A stretch of DNA of 23,430 bases from a virus, in IMG/VR virus record IMGVR_UViG_3300032296_001731, positions 1 through 23,430 of that record; one strand, given 5' to 3'. This document shows, piece by piece, positions 14,229-19,515 of this stretch. Each line of letters begins with the position of its first letter. Position 1 is the first letter of the stretch. The notes below the pieces were generated by a model. The model was not told where the DNA came from. It worked only from the letters and a program-made list of their open reading frames with translations, and did not search any database. The position numbers and the translations under genes were made by a program.

Positions 14229-14750
14229 CTTAAATGTCCTCGATCTCTCCAATTTCGGGTTGGAATGGGACTCCCAACTTGATTGCCAATGACTCAATCT
14301 CAGGCCAAAGGAAGTTGTAAGCGGCGATAACAACATGTCCGGTTGCTTCCCATCTTTCGGCATAAACTGCTTCAAGTTCATCGTCGGAAACGTCTTTGTC
14401 GGTGTAGTCTTCAAGTTCAAGCCATTCAATGGCTTTATTGGCTGCATCAACTGATCGTCCAAGGAATTCTTCCCAAACGAGTTGTTTATGAGCGGTTTCT
14501 TCGTCAAACGGTTCTGGCGAATAGTTTCCCTTTGCCATGGTGATAATCCTCCATACATTCCAGCAGTGTCCTCTACTGCCGGAAAACTTAGTGCGTATTC
14601 AAGACATTCTTGTCTTACTGGGCATTCATTACATATTGCTCGTGCTTGAGCAAAAAAGTCTTTTCCTTGTGGGTCGGAAGGAAACCAGATGTTGGTGTCC
14701 AACCCCCTACAACTAGCATCCTGTAACCAATTAGAACGGCTCTTCGTCAT
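13923..14750 (-). CDS. WhiB-like iron-sulfur regulator; open frame continues into the downstream gene
   Basis: The start is an ATG at 14750, 20 nt inside the end of ssb. The WhiB domain fills residues 1-80: Cys14 in QDASCRGL, an IWFPSD motif, Cys40-x2-Cys43-x5-Cys49 (ICNECPVRQEC) and the GMYGGLSPWQR turn. These ligate a [4Fe-4S] cluster and contact the host sigma factor. Phage WhiB proteins such as mycobacteriophage TM4 WhiB are known to alter host gene expression and block superinfection. There is no stop after the domain: the frame runs 102 codons through the overlapping gene 14230-14538 and joins the 101-aa frame, for 275 aa in all. The middle part (residues about 85-174) has odd composition, as if overprinted. 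Either a fusion is made, or a stop was lost by a real or assembly indel. Confidence 0.8.
   Translation of the reverse strand: MTKSRSNWLQDASCRGLDTNIWFPSDPQGKDFFAQARAICNECPVRQECLEYALSFPAVEDTAGMYGGLSPWQRETIRQNRLTKKPLINNSFGKNSLDDQLMQPIKPLNGLNLKTTPTKTFPTMNLKQFMPKDGKQPDMLLSPLTTSFGLRLSHWQSSWESHSNPKLERSRTFKMETKYTTPKQTKLLLSSTIAAPDTTISAQALAGLLSAGWPDPLPEHIASAIFMGCSYVMNLGKMAYDAGTITSEEHAAIQGVSELSMQIWKNIYEQSAKSE
14230..14538 (-). CDS. 102-aa acidic hypothetical protein overlapping the whiB frame
   Basis: The ATG at 14538 has a perfect GGAGG 9 nt upstream, so translation is well supported. The acidic product runs MAKGNYSPEPFDEETAHKQL, then VWEEFLGRSVDAANKAIEWL and ELEAVYAERWEATGHVVIAA, and ends GVPFQPEIGEIEDI. 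Its codon pattern is typical of the neighbours. It lies entirely inside the open WhiB frame, shifted by one base. The stop (14230) is followed within two bases by the 101-aa gene's ATG. Function unknown. Confidence 0.75.
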   Translation of the reverse strand: MAKGNYSPEPFDEETAHKQLVWEEFLGRSVDAANKAIEWLELEDYTDKDVSDDELEAVYAERWEATGHVVIAAYNFLWPEIESLAIKLGVPFQPEIGEIEDI

Positions 14751-15114
14751 CTGATTGTGGGGCTGAGGTCTTGCGAGCCGCCGGCATAGTCGTGGTTGTA
14801 GGGATTTCAAACCGTAGGCTCAGCCCACAATCATCGACCAGTACTTCCATATTGGACTTTGTTTCACCACTCTTGGTCTTGTATGAGTCAAGCTTGTATC
14901 GTCCTGTGACCACGACACGGTTTCCCTTGGCGAAGATCGAAGCGATGTTCTCGGCTTGTGCTCCCCAGGCTACGCATCGGTGCCAGGTTGTCTCTGTTTC
15001 CTCACCGTTCTTGCGGGTGTCAGCTACGCTAAAGCGTACTTTAGCCTTGCCTGATGGTGTGAAGGTTAGTTCCGGATCTTGTCCGAGGTTGCCTACGATT
15101 GTGATTAAGTTCAT
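14731..15114 (-). CDS. ssb: Single-stranded DNA-binding protein
   Basis: 127 aa. An OB-fold SSB domain covers residues 1-100: MNLITIVGNLGQDPELTFTP, then KAKVRFSVADTRKN, then TTWHRCVAWGAQAENIASIF, then GNRVVVTGRYKLDSYKTKSG. After a short Ala/Pro/Ser linker it ends in DDEEPF, the acidic tip that recruits replication and repair proteins. It coats single-stranded DNA during replication and recombination. The ATG overlaps the preceding stop as ATGA, with GGAGG 4-5 nt upstream. The only replication protein recognised in the window; the polymerase and helicase must lie elsewhere. Confidence 0.93.
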   Translation of the reverse strand: MNLITIVGNLGQDPELTFTPSGKAKVRFSVADTRKNGEETETTWHRCVAWGAQAENIASIFAKGNRVVVTGRYKLDSYKTKSGETKSNMEVLVDDCGLSLRFEIPTTTTMPAARKTSAPQSDDEEPF

Positions 15115-15386
15115 TGTTCCTCCTGGGGGTTATCTATTTTTATCACATCAGTGTTGGAATTTGGGGCATTCCAGTATTCGTCCCCCCAAATATAGGAAGG
15201 GTGCATACCGAGACGAGTACAAACTCTATCTGCAGTATAGAACCTAATTCCTTGTTTCTTGCGCCATCCACGTAATACGTCACGTGTCACACCGATAGAT
15301 CGGGCATATTGGAATTCATCATGCTCCGGATCACGGGTGATGCGTTCAAATGGCTCAAAAGAGAGCAATGGCTCCTTAACGGTCAT
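15111..15386 (-). CDS. Putative helix-turn-helix DNA-binding protein, 91 aa
   Basis: The centre reads EFQYARSIGVTRDVLRGWRK, then KQGIRFYTADRVCTRLGMHP, then SYIWGDEYW. This gives two short helices with a turn (ARSIGVTRDVLRGWRK) typical of an HTH, and a following YTADRVCTRLGMHPSYIWG helix as in excisionase/XRE-type phage proteins. The flanks are acidic (PEHDEF) and Asn/Glu-rich. Start and stop overlap neighbours as ATGA. It is probably a small regulator acting on phage or host promoters, possibly the one at 16020-16048, but no target is proven. Confidence 0.6.
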   Translation of the reverse strand: MTVKEPLLSFEPFERITRDPEHDEFQYARSIGVTRDVLRGWRKKQGIRFYTADRVCTRLGMHPSYIWGDEYWNAPNSNTDVIKIDNPQEEQ

Positions 15387-15643
15387 CGGGAGAACTCATC
15401 CTTTGCTTTGAGGTATCTGTCTTGAATTTCAAAGACTCTGCGCCATGAAGCTATATTAGTGGAATCGTCCACCAATAGATCAATGGCGTAGCTGAGATCA
15501 TCAGCGATCTTCTCCCAATTGATGCCACCCCAGTGGTTTGTCCGGGGCTTGTTAGGTTTGTTCATCATTTTCTCTTGTTGTATCTTCTCGTGATGAGCGA
15601 TAGCTTTTTCCTGTGCCTTGCGGACTTCGTACCAATCAGCCAC
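15383..15643 (-). CDS. Hypothetical protein, 86 aa
   Basis: A GTG start at 15643 lies inside the end of the preceding gene (8-nt overlap). The sequence is charged: ADWYEVRKAQEKAIAHHEKI, then MMNKPNKPRTNHWGGINWEK, then a helical C-terminus (IADDLSYAIDLLVDD, SWRRVFEIQDRYLKAKDEFS). No motif recognised. The strict overlaps on both sides are the main evidence for the gene. Confidence 0.6.
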   Translation of the reverse strand: MADWYEVRKAQEKAIAHHEKIQQEKMMNKPNKPRTNHWGGINWEKIADDLSYAIDLLVDDSTNIASWRRVFEIQDRYLKAKDEFSR

Positions 15644-15905
15644 GTTCCCACCCTATATTGCTAGCCCGCCAGTTAGTTGGAGCATCATTAGACTCCACAG
15701 CTAGGCGGTGATCGTGATCCTCGTACAACCGGACAATGTGCAGGCACGGATCGCCACCGTCTGCCCAATCTTCTTCCTCGTCTGCAGTAAGGGGCAGACC
15801 ATCGTGGATGTAGCAGATAGGGGGACCGCAGTAACCCATCTCCCACCCATAGCGCAACCATTCTTCGTGGTCCAACGCAACTCTAATAACTTGATCATTG
15901 TTCAC
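15636..15905 (-). CDS. Hypothetical protein, 89 aa
   Basis: The GTG at 15905 overlaps the 27-aa gene's stop as GTGA; a TTG one codon earlier is less likely. The sequence is acidic and rich in Trp, Tyr, His and Cys: VNNDQVIRVALDHEEWLRYG, then WEMGYCGPPICYIHDGLPLT, then DEEEDWADGGDPCLHIVRLY, then EDHDHRL. Three Cys and several His (CGPPIC and CLH) could bind a metal, but no standard spacing is met. Function unknown. Confidence 0.6.
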   Translation of the reverse strand: MNNDQVIRVALDHEEWLRYGWEMGYCGPPICYIHDGLPLTADEEEDWADGGDPCLHIVRLYEDHDHRLAVESNDAPTNWRASNIGWERG

Positions 15906-15985
15906 CAAACACCCCCTTCAGGATCTTTATCTCTAGGCTTTGGTGCTGGATTCTCTCCATCCCAACGGATAATGTCTTCTTGCAT
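15902..15985 (-). CDS. 27-aa peptide, first gene of the leftward operon
   Basis: The ATG at 15985 has a strong GAGGAG about 6 nt upstream. The peptide is MQEDIIRWDGENPAPKPRDK followed by DPEGGVW. A longer GTG start at 16096 in the same frame lies upstream of the promoter at 16020-16048, so transcripts from that promoter cannot include it; I therefore use the short form. The stop overlaps the next GTG. It could be a functional micropeptide or a leader that loads ribosomes onto the operon. Confidence 0.55.
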   Translation of the reverse strand: MQEDIIRWDGENPAPKPRDKDPEGGVW

Positions 15986-16019
15986 AGCTGCTCCTCTGCA
16001 GTAGTAAGTGTTATTGTGA

Positions 16020-16048
16020 ACGATACAGGCAGATCGATCAGTTGTCAA
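16020..16048 (-). promoter_or_regulatory. Sigma70/SigA-type promoter of the leftward operon
   Basis: On the minus strand a perfect TTGACA (16043-16048) is followed after 17 bp by TATCGT (16020-16025). Expected start is near 16013, 28 nt before the 27-aa ATG. The spacer holds the palindrome TGATCGATC(A/T) at about 16031-16040, which could be an operator. This looks like the entry promoter for ssb, whiB, packaging and head genes. Confidence 0.7.
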
Positions 16049-16320
16049 CAGTATTGGGAAAATAATAATTATTTCTCCACAGGTTGCAATTGACACCTAC
16101 AGGGTGTAATCTCTACCTACAACTTACAGACTCATGGCTGTATCACTATTGCAAGTGACGGGGCACTCATACTAGGGAACTAGGGTAGATGAACCCTGCA
16201 ATCAAGTTAACGACGAGACATACGTTTTCCCCTATTGCGTAAGAGGTTCAAGCAGCGTTATGAACGTCATCTCATTAAATATTCCGGTGTCGGCTAAAAC
16301 AAACTAGCTACGGCGACCAT

Positions 16321-16332
16321 CTACGTACGTAG
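16321..16332. repeat. Perfect 12-bp palindrome CTACGTACGTAG
   Basis: A perfect inverted repeat in the gene-free region. Dyads of this size can be operator sites for dimeric regulators. A related TACTACGTATAAG lies near 16452. No direct evidence of binding. Confidence 0.4.
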
Positions 16333-16375
16333 TAAACCGTGGGGGGAGCTAATAAACCCACGCCCGTGTAGCGAG

Positions 16376-16394
16376 TATCCACAAAATATCCACA
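16376..16394. repeat. Pair of DnaA-box-like repeats (TATCCACA twice, 11 bp apart)
   Basis: TATCCACA occurs at 16376-16383 and 16387-16394, each differing from the DnaA consensus TTATCCACA only at the first base, one helical turn apart. A third near-match, TTCTCCACA, lies at 16073-16081 beside an AT-rich stretch (16058-16074). This arrangement resembles a replication origin but is weak on its own. Confidence 0.35.
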
Positions 16395-16799
16395 GCATGT
16401 GCAAAAAAAGCTCGCACACCAGGGTAATCCCCCCAGGGATGGAGATTTCTTACTACGTATAAGGGAGAATAAGCCTTCGGCATCGGTTCAATATCGTCGT
16501 TTTGGAGCAAAAAGGGCCAAGAAGTAGAAAAATGGACCGTTGTACGACGTTTTAACGCTAAATCTGCCCAAATTGAGGTGAAAAATTTAAATCAATGTCT
16601 ACACATCGGTTTTGAAAAAGTCAAACGTACGGGAGTTTGTAATCATTTCGCGCCCTGGGGCCCCCTTTGGGTGGTGGGGGGTGGCCGTGTGGCGTGGTGG
16701 ATCTGGGCCGGTGGGTTGGGGTATGCCAGCTGGTGGGCTGGGTCTTCTCATCTTGTTGGGGTCTGCTGGGTCTTCGCCAGCGTCGCCACGTCGAGCCGC

Positions 16800-16827
16800 G
16801 ACCCGACCGACCCGACCCGACCCGACC
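16800..16827. repeat. GACCC/GACC tandem repeat with G-quadruplex motif on the minus strand
   Basis: Six consecutive units (GACCC, GACC, GACCC, GACCC, GACCC, GACC). On the minus strand this gives GGG runs separated by TC, fitting a G-quadruplex rule with loops of 2, 2 and 6. A hairpin with 7-bp outer arms plus GGG/CCC abuts it (16828-16860). Confidence 0.65.
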
Positions 16828-17045
16828 GAGAGAATGGGCAGGCCCGACCCTTCTTCTCTCGCTCTGCTTCCAGCTGGTCGGTCTGATTAGTGGCGCAAGT
16901 TTGGAGACCACGACCCAGGCAGCCGGCAGAGTTGCCCAGGGTGAGCTAGGTCGAATGGTGGAATGACCGTGTGAGGCGTATAGCTCGCTCTCGCTGGGCG
17001 TTTCTGCTGGTTGCTCACTTGTCCGCATTACTCCCCAAACAGCAA

Positions 17046-17073
17046 GAGACCCCACCACGAAGGGCAGGGTCTC
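17046..17073 (-). terminator. Strong hairpin, probable terminator of the 17114-17524 unit
   Basis: 28 nt with 12-base arms around a TTCG loop; 11 of 12 positions pair when two G-U pairs are counted. On the minus strand it is followed by TTGCTGTTT, a weak U-tract. A shorter hairpin CCCCGA-CTA-TCGGGG (17089-17103) lies between it and the gene's stop, so two hairpins stand in tandem. Confidence 0.65.
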
Positions 17074-17113
17074 CTATGTCTGCTAGTTCCCCGATAGTCG
17101 GGGCGTAGCTGGG

Positions 17114-17524
17114 TTAGGTATGTCGGGCGTTCAGTTGTTCCCAACCAAAAGCGTGAGCGTGAGCAGTACAGAGAGTACGCATCCAGTCGGGACTATCGCC
17201 GTGACCCGTCTTCCAGTTCGCAGGAGCTGGCAGACCTTCGCAGTGAACGCCGTAACGACCTGCGTATTCACAACCAGCTACAACCCTGAGACCGTTCCAC
17301 AGTGGCATCGCGGCCAGATCGAGTTTGTCCCCACACTTGTGAGAACCCAAGTCGTACCACTCGCCACAACCAGCGCACAGCTCTCTGATGAGTGCCGAGA
17401 GTGGCAGGTGTTCACCGTGTACCAGCTCCCACGCATACCAATCCATAGCCGACGCTAGGTCGGGGAAGCAACGCCACTCGGCTGACCCCCCCGAACGATA
17501 GAGAGTGACTTTTATTTTGTCCAT
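17114..17524 (-). CDS. 136-aa hypothetical protein with zinc-binding-like motif
   Basis: I use the ATG at 17524, preceded by GAAAGTAGGAACT; an ATG five codons upstream lacks spacing. The protein reads MDKIKVTLYRSGGSAEWRCF, then ALIRELCAGCGEWYDLGSHK, then CGD, later VVAGCEYAGRYGVHCEGLPA and TLCTAHAHAFGW. Cys50-x2-Cys53, His62 and Cys64 have a zinc-finger look, and more Cys/His follow (CEYAGRYGVHC, CTAHAH), so one or two zinc sites are plausible. It forms its own transcription unit, with terminators on both sides (17046-17103 after, 17588-17626 before). Function unknown. Confidence 0.65.
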   Translation of the reverse strand: MDKIKVTLYRSGGSAEWRCFPDLASAMDWYAWELVHGEHLPLSALIRELCAGCGEWYDLGSHKCGDKLDLAAMPLWNGLRVVAGCEYAGRYGVHCEGLPAPANWKTGHGDSPDWMRTLCTAHAHAFGWEQLNARHT

Positions 17525-17587
17525 AGTTCCTACTTTCATTCAGCTAGTCACGAGCAACCAGCAAGCAAACAATATCAGCTGGGTGAC

Positions 17588-17626
17588 ATAAAACGAAAGA
17601 CCCCCACGCCCGAAGGAATGGGGGTC
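17588..17626 (-). terminator. Rho-independent terminator after the 17662-19063 unit
   Basis: 8-bp stem GACCCCCA/TGGGGGTC (17599-17606 with 17619-17626) and a 12-nt loop, followed on the minus strand by TTTCGTTTTAT. A textbook intrinsic terminator for leftward transcription. Confidence 0.8.
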
Positions 17627-17661
17627 AGTCGCGCGACGTGATCCGGCAGCTGTCGCCCTGG

Positions 17662-18051
17662 CTAATCGTCGGGGGCGTTGTAGTCGTCAGGGTCGGGAGT
17701 GGTGCTCTCTCGCTCTGTCGGTGCTGGCTCGCTTACTTTGGCATAGAGACAGACGGTTGATAACTCGTTGTCCGTGTACCAAGTGAACTGAATAGACAGA
17801 CCGTAACCTTCGGCTATTCGCTTCATAGTCGCTTTACGCTGACGGACATTCTGTTGAACGCTGTACAGGGTCTGTGCGTCGGTGAACCGATACGCGAACA
17901 CTTTACACCACTGCTCGGCGTTGGCTTCGCAGAACAGAACAGCCTTGTCGCTGTTGTTCTCCCTGCCAGGTCGCTTAGCTTTGGGGGCTGGTGCTGGTGG
18001 TTCTTCCACCGTGAACATCTGCCCCAGTTGCTTAGGTTCTTCTATTTTCAT
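17662..18051 (-). CDS. 129-aa hypothetical protein, conserved small-phage-protein pattern
   Basis: The start ATG at 18051 has AAAGGCGAAGAG before it; an upstream in-frame ATG is less supported. The N-terminus is Pro/Lys/Glu-rich (EEPPAPAPKAKRPGR). The core reads DKAVLFCEANAEQWCKVFAY, then RFTDAQTLYSVQQNVRQRKA, then LSIQFTWYT and LSTVCLYAKV; the tail is acidic (PDPDDYNAPDD). The core (Trp, then VF, a charged helix, then an aromatic strand) resembles the protein at 23087-23371, and I think both belong to a small family seen in actinophages. Last gene of a three-gene unit ended by the terminator at 17588-17626. Confidence 0.6.
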   Translation of the reverse strand: MKIEEPKQLGQMFTVEEPPAPAPKAKRPGRENNSDKAVLFCEANAEQWCKVFAYRFTDAQTLYSVQQNVRQRKATMKRIAEGYGLSIQFTWYTDNELSTVCLYAKVSEPAPTERESTTPDPDDYNAPDD

Positions 18052-18089
18052 CTCTTCGCCTTTCATAACGTGATCTGGTCTAGCTGGTG

Positions 18090-18446
18090 CTACTCGTCAA
18101 GGTCGCCCGACATAAGACCAGTAAGCCAGTCGTCGCACTCTCTCGGTCGGTCTGCGTATTCACAAAGAGCCTTACCGAGCTTGTCCAGCTCCATCCAGCC
18201 GAGACCCTCAACAGCTCCACCAAAGCCACCCTGCTCATTGCGCCCCCAAGTAGAGAGACGACAGCCATATTGCTCATCGGAATAGCCCACTATGTCAAGG
18301 AACAGGGGAAAGGGTCGGCGTGGGTCTCGGTGGTCATAGTTCAGCGACCAGCTCCACAGGTCAGCGATAGCCCCGACAAATGCCGGCGCAGCTTCGACAT
18401 AATCCCAAATAGTTTGGGGGTCTTGGGTGGTGTCTTCGGTTTCCAT
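18090..18446 (-). CDS. 118-aa acidic hypothetical protein
   Basis: The ATG at 18446 overlaps the preceding stop as TAATG. The sequence is acidic and Trp-rich: METEDTTQDPQTIWDYVEAA, then PAFVGAIADLWSWSLNYDHR, then FPLFLDIVGYSDEQYGCRLS, then RECDDWLTGLMSGDLDE. It looks like a single globular domain with no TM and no known catalytic motif. Middle gene of its unit. Acidic small phage proteins often bind host proteins or mimic DNA; here that is only a thought. Confidence 0.6.
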   Translation of the reverse strand: METEDTTQDPQTIWDYVEAAPAFVGAIADLWSWSLNYDHRDPRRPFPLFLDIVGYSDEQYGCRLSTWGRNEQGGFGGAVEGLGWMELDKLGKALCEYADRPRECDDWLTGLMSGDLDE

Positions 18447-19063
18447 TACTCGCCCTCGCTCTCGTCGTCGTCGTTCACTTGCGATGAAGCGTGAAGAACG
18501 GTCACAAGACGAGCGACCAGCCCCTTCACCTTGTCAGCGTCGGGGGTGGTCTCGGTCGTGGCGACTGTTATCAGCTCCATAAGTGCCGAGCCGTAGCCCT
18601 CGCCCCATACAGCCCAGCCCACGCTGTCAAGTGCCTCGGCTAGCTGGCCTGAACCGTCTTCGGTCTCTACGGTCTCGGCGTTATCGCCAAAGTCCAGACG
18701 GCTAATGCGTGTTCCGTCTTCGGCGTAGCAACAAGCCACACGAAGCCGACGGCGCTCGGCGTGTTCAGAAGGTCGCCCCTCTATCTTTCCGTCTGCCCCC
18801 AACGGCGCACCCCAGCCAGTTGTTACAACAACAAAAGCAGAGGGGAACAGGTCGGGTAGGTCGGACTGTGTCCGACGCTCCCAGCGTTGAGCCGAGTAGA
18901 TAGCTAACGCTCCGTAAATGTCGCTGGTGACTGTGGGAACTAGTACCCATTCAGAGCCGTAACGCTCGTAGATTTCGGGCGTTTCTATTTCGTCGCCTGA
19001 GAAGCTGGGCGTTGCCCCTACCCAGTTGTCTAGGTGGCATTTCGCCAATGTTTCTGTGGTCAT
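18446..19063 (-). CDS. 205-aa acidic hypothetical protein
   Basis: The ATG at 19063 is preceded by GAAAGGTAGAACA; a longer frame to 19138 crosses the terminator at 19111-19154 and is rejected. The sequence is MTTETLAKCHLDNWVGATPS, then SEWVLVPTVTSDIYGALAIY, then DLPDLFPSAFVVVTTGWGAP, then RLRVACCYAEDGTRISRLDF, with a very acidic end (VNDDDESEGE). First gene of a three-gene leftward unit. I do not recognise it; the mixed strand/helix pattern suggests a soluble globular protein. Confidence 0.65.
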   Translation of the reverse strand: MTTETLAKCHLDNWVGATPSFSGDEIETPEIYERYGSEWVLVPTVTSDIYGALAIYSAQRWERRTQSDLPDLFPSAFVVVTTGWGAPLGADGKIEGRPSEHAERRRLRVACCYAEDGTRISRLDFGDNAETVETEDGSGQLAEALDSVGWAVWGEGYGSALMELITVATTETTPDADKVKGLVARLVTVLHASSQVNDDDESEGE

Positions 19064-19110
19064 TGTTCTACCTTTCGTAGTGCCGACACTATGCCGACAA
19101 AGAGAGACTA

Positions 19111-19154
19111 AACGAAAGACCCCCGACAAGTCAAGCAACTAGCCGAGGGTCTTT
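19111..19154 (-). terminator. Terminator after the 19198-19383 gene, possibly bidirectional
   Basis: 13-base arms (19115-19127 with 19142-19154) and a 14-nt loop. On the minus strand all positions pair counting two G-U pairs, and TTTCGTTTAG follows. On the plus strand two of these become mismatches, though TTTCTGTTTTTATTT follows. A perfect palindrome TGCCAGCTGGCA lies just outside (19168-19179). Confidence 0.75.
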
Positions 19155-19197
19155 CTGTTTTTATTTCTGCCAGCTGGCAACGCAGCCAGATCGAGGA

Positions 19198-19383
19198 CTA
19201 TTCCTGGCGACGCTGGCGAGCTGGGTGAAGAAGTTTAGAAAGTGCTAGACGCTCTCGCTCTGACTGTTCCAGCTCTCGCCCTAGTTCTTCCAGCTGATGA
19301 CGTAGCCGGTCTGCCCAGATGAGAACCCCCAGCAGTACCACTACAAAGATGATGAGGTAACCCCATACTTCGCTCTCGCTCAT
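19198..19383 (-). CDS. 61-aa single-TM protein with coiled-coil tail
   Basis: I start at the ATG at 19383, with AAAGGA about 8 nt upstream. Residues 7-24 are a TM helix (WGYLIIFVVVLLGVLIWA). A strongly heptad-like helix follows (LRHQLEELGRELEQSERERL), with a basic end (HPARQRRQE). It is alone in its transcription unit between two terminators. The build resembles small phage membrane adaptors or the inner spanin type, but a spanin is not expected for an actinobacterial host without the usual outer membrane, and no lysis gene is near. Probably a membrane-tethered regulator or exclusion factor. Confidence 0.6.
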   Translation of the reverse strand: MSESEVWGYLIIFVVVLLGVLIWADRLRHQLEELGRELEQSERERLALSKLLHPARQRRQE

Positions 19384-19424
19384 TCCTTCATTCCTTTCGT
19401 TAGGCATTGTTGCCACTCGTGACA

Positions 19425-19465
19425 ATAACAAAGCCCCGACTATCGGGGGGTGATAGTCGGGGCTT
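19425..19465 (-). terminator. Rho-independent terminator of the AAA+/VWA operon
   Basis: A perfect 14-bp stem (19431-19444 with 19452-19465) with a 7-nt loop, followed on the minus strand by TTTGTTATTG. The stem includes CCCCGACTATC, which recurs in the small hairpin at 17089-17103. It closes the unit that starts at the promoter at 22663-22691. Confidence 0.8.
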
Positions 19466-19515
19466 CATTGATGTTGGGGGAGAAAGGGCAAAGAACCCCA
19501 ACGCCCTGAATGTTA

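Larger units (their letters stand above)
16097..17045. other. Long region without a convincing gene (regulatory or replication-origin candidate)
   Basis: About 950 bp with no frame of normal amino acid composition on either strand. The left half (16097-16620) has many stops and ordinary to low GC, and contains DnaA-box-like repeats and a palindrome. The right half (about 16650-16990) is very GC-rich (about 70% in 16681-16740), first G-rich on plus and then C-rich, with a pentanucleotide repeat and a hairpin (16828-16834 with 16854-16860). Its longest frames on both strands give Pro/Arg/Trp/Gly-rich low-complexity protein and are shadows. Possible roles are an origin, a non-coding RNA or a packaging site. 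Confidence 0.6.

Noticed and set aside
15902-16096. 64-aa version of the 27-aa peptide
   Set aside because: Its GTG lies upstream of the promoter at 16020-16048, and the extra part covers the -35 and -10 boxes.
16093-16107. Short inverted repeat ACACC-GGTGT, possible terminator or operator
   Set aside because: A five-base stem without U-run; too common by chance.
16230-16290. GGTTCAAGC resembling a tRNA T-loop
   Set aside because: No matching acceptor, anticodon or D-arm can be folded around it.
16578-17058. Several frames of 90-145 aa on both strands in the GC-rich island
   Set aside because: Pro/Arg/Gly/Trp-rich low-complexity products, mutually overlapping and without ribosome sites; open frames are expected at this GC.
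19198-19383. Inner spanin
   Set aside because: TM plus coiled coil fits the shape, but there is no outer spanin or endolysin nearby, and the likely host lacks the envelope that spanins act on.
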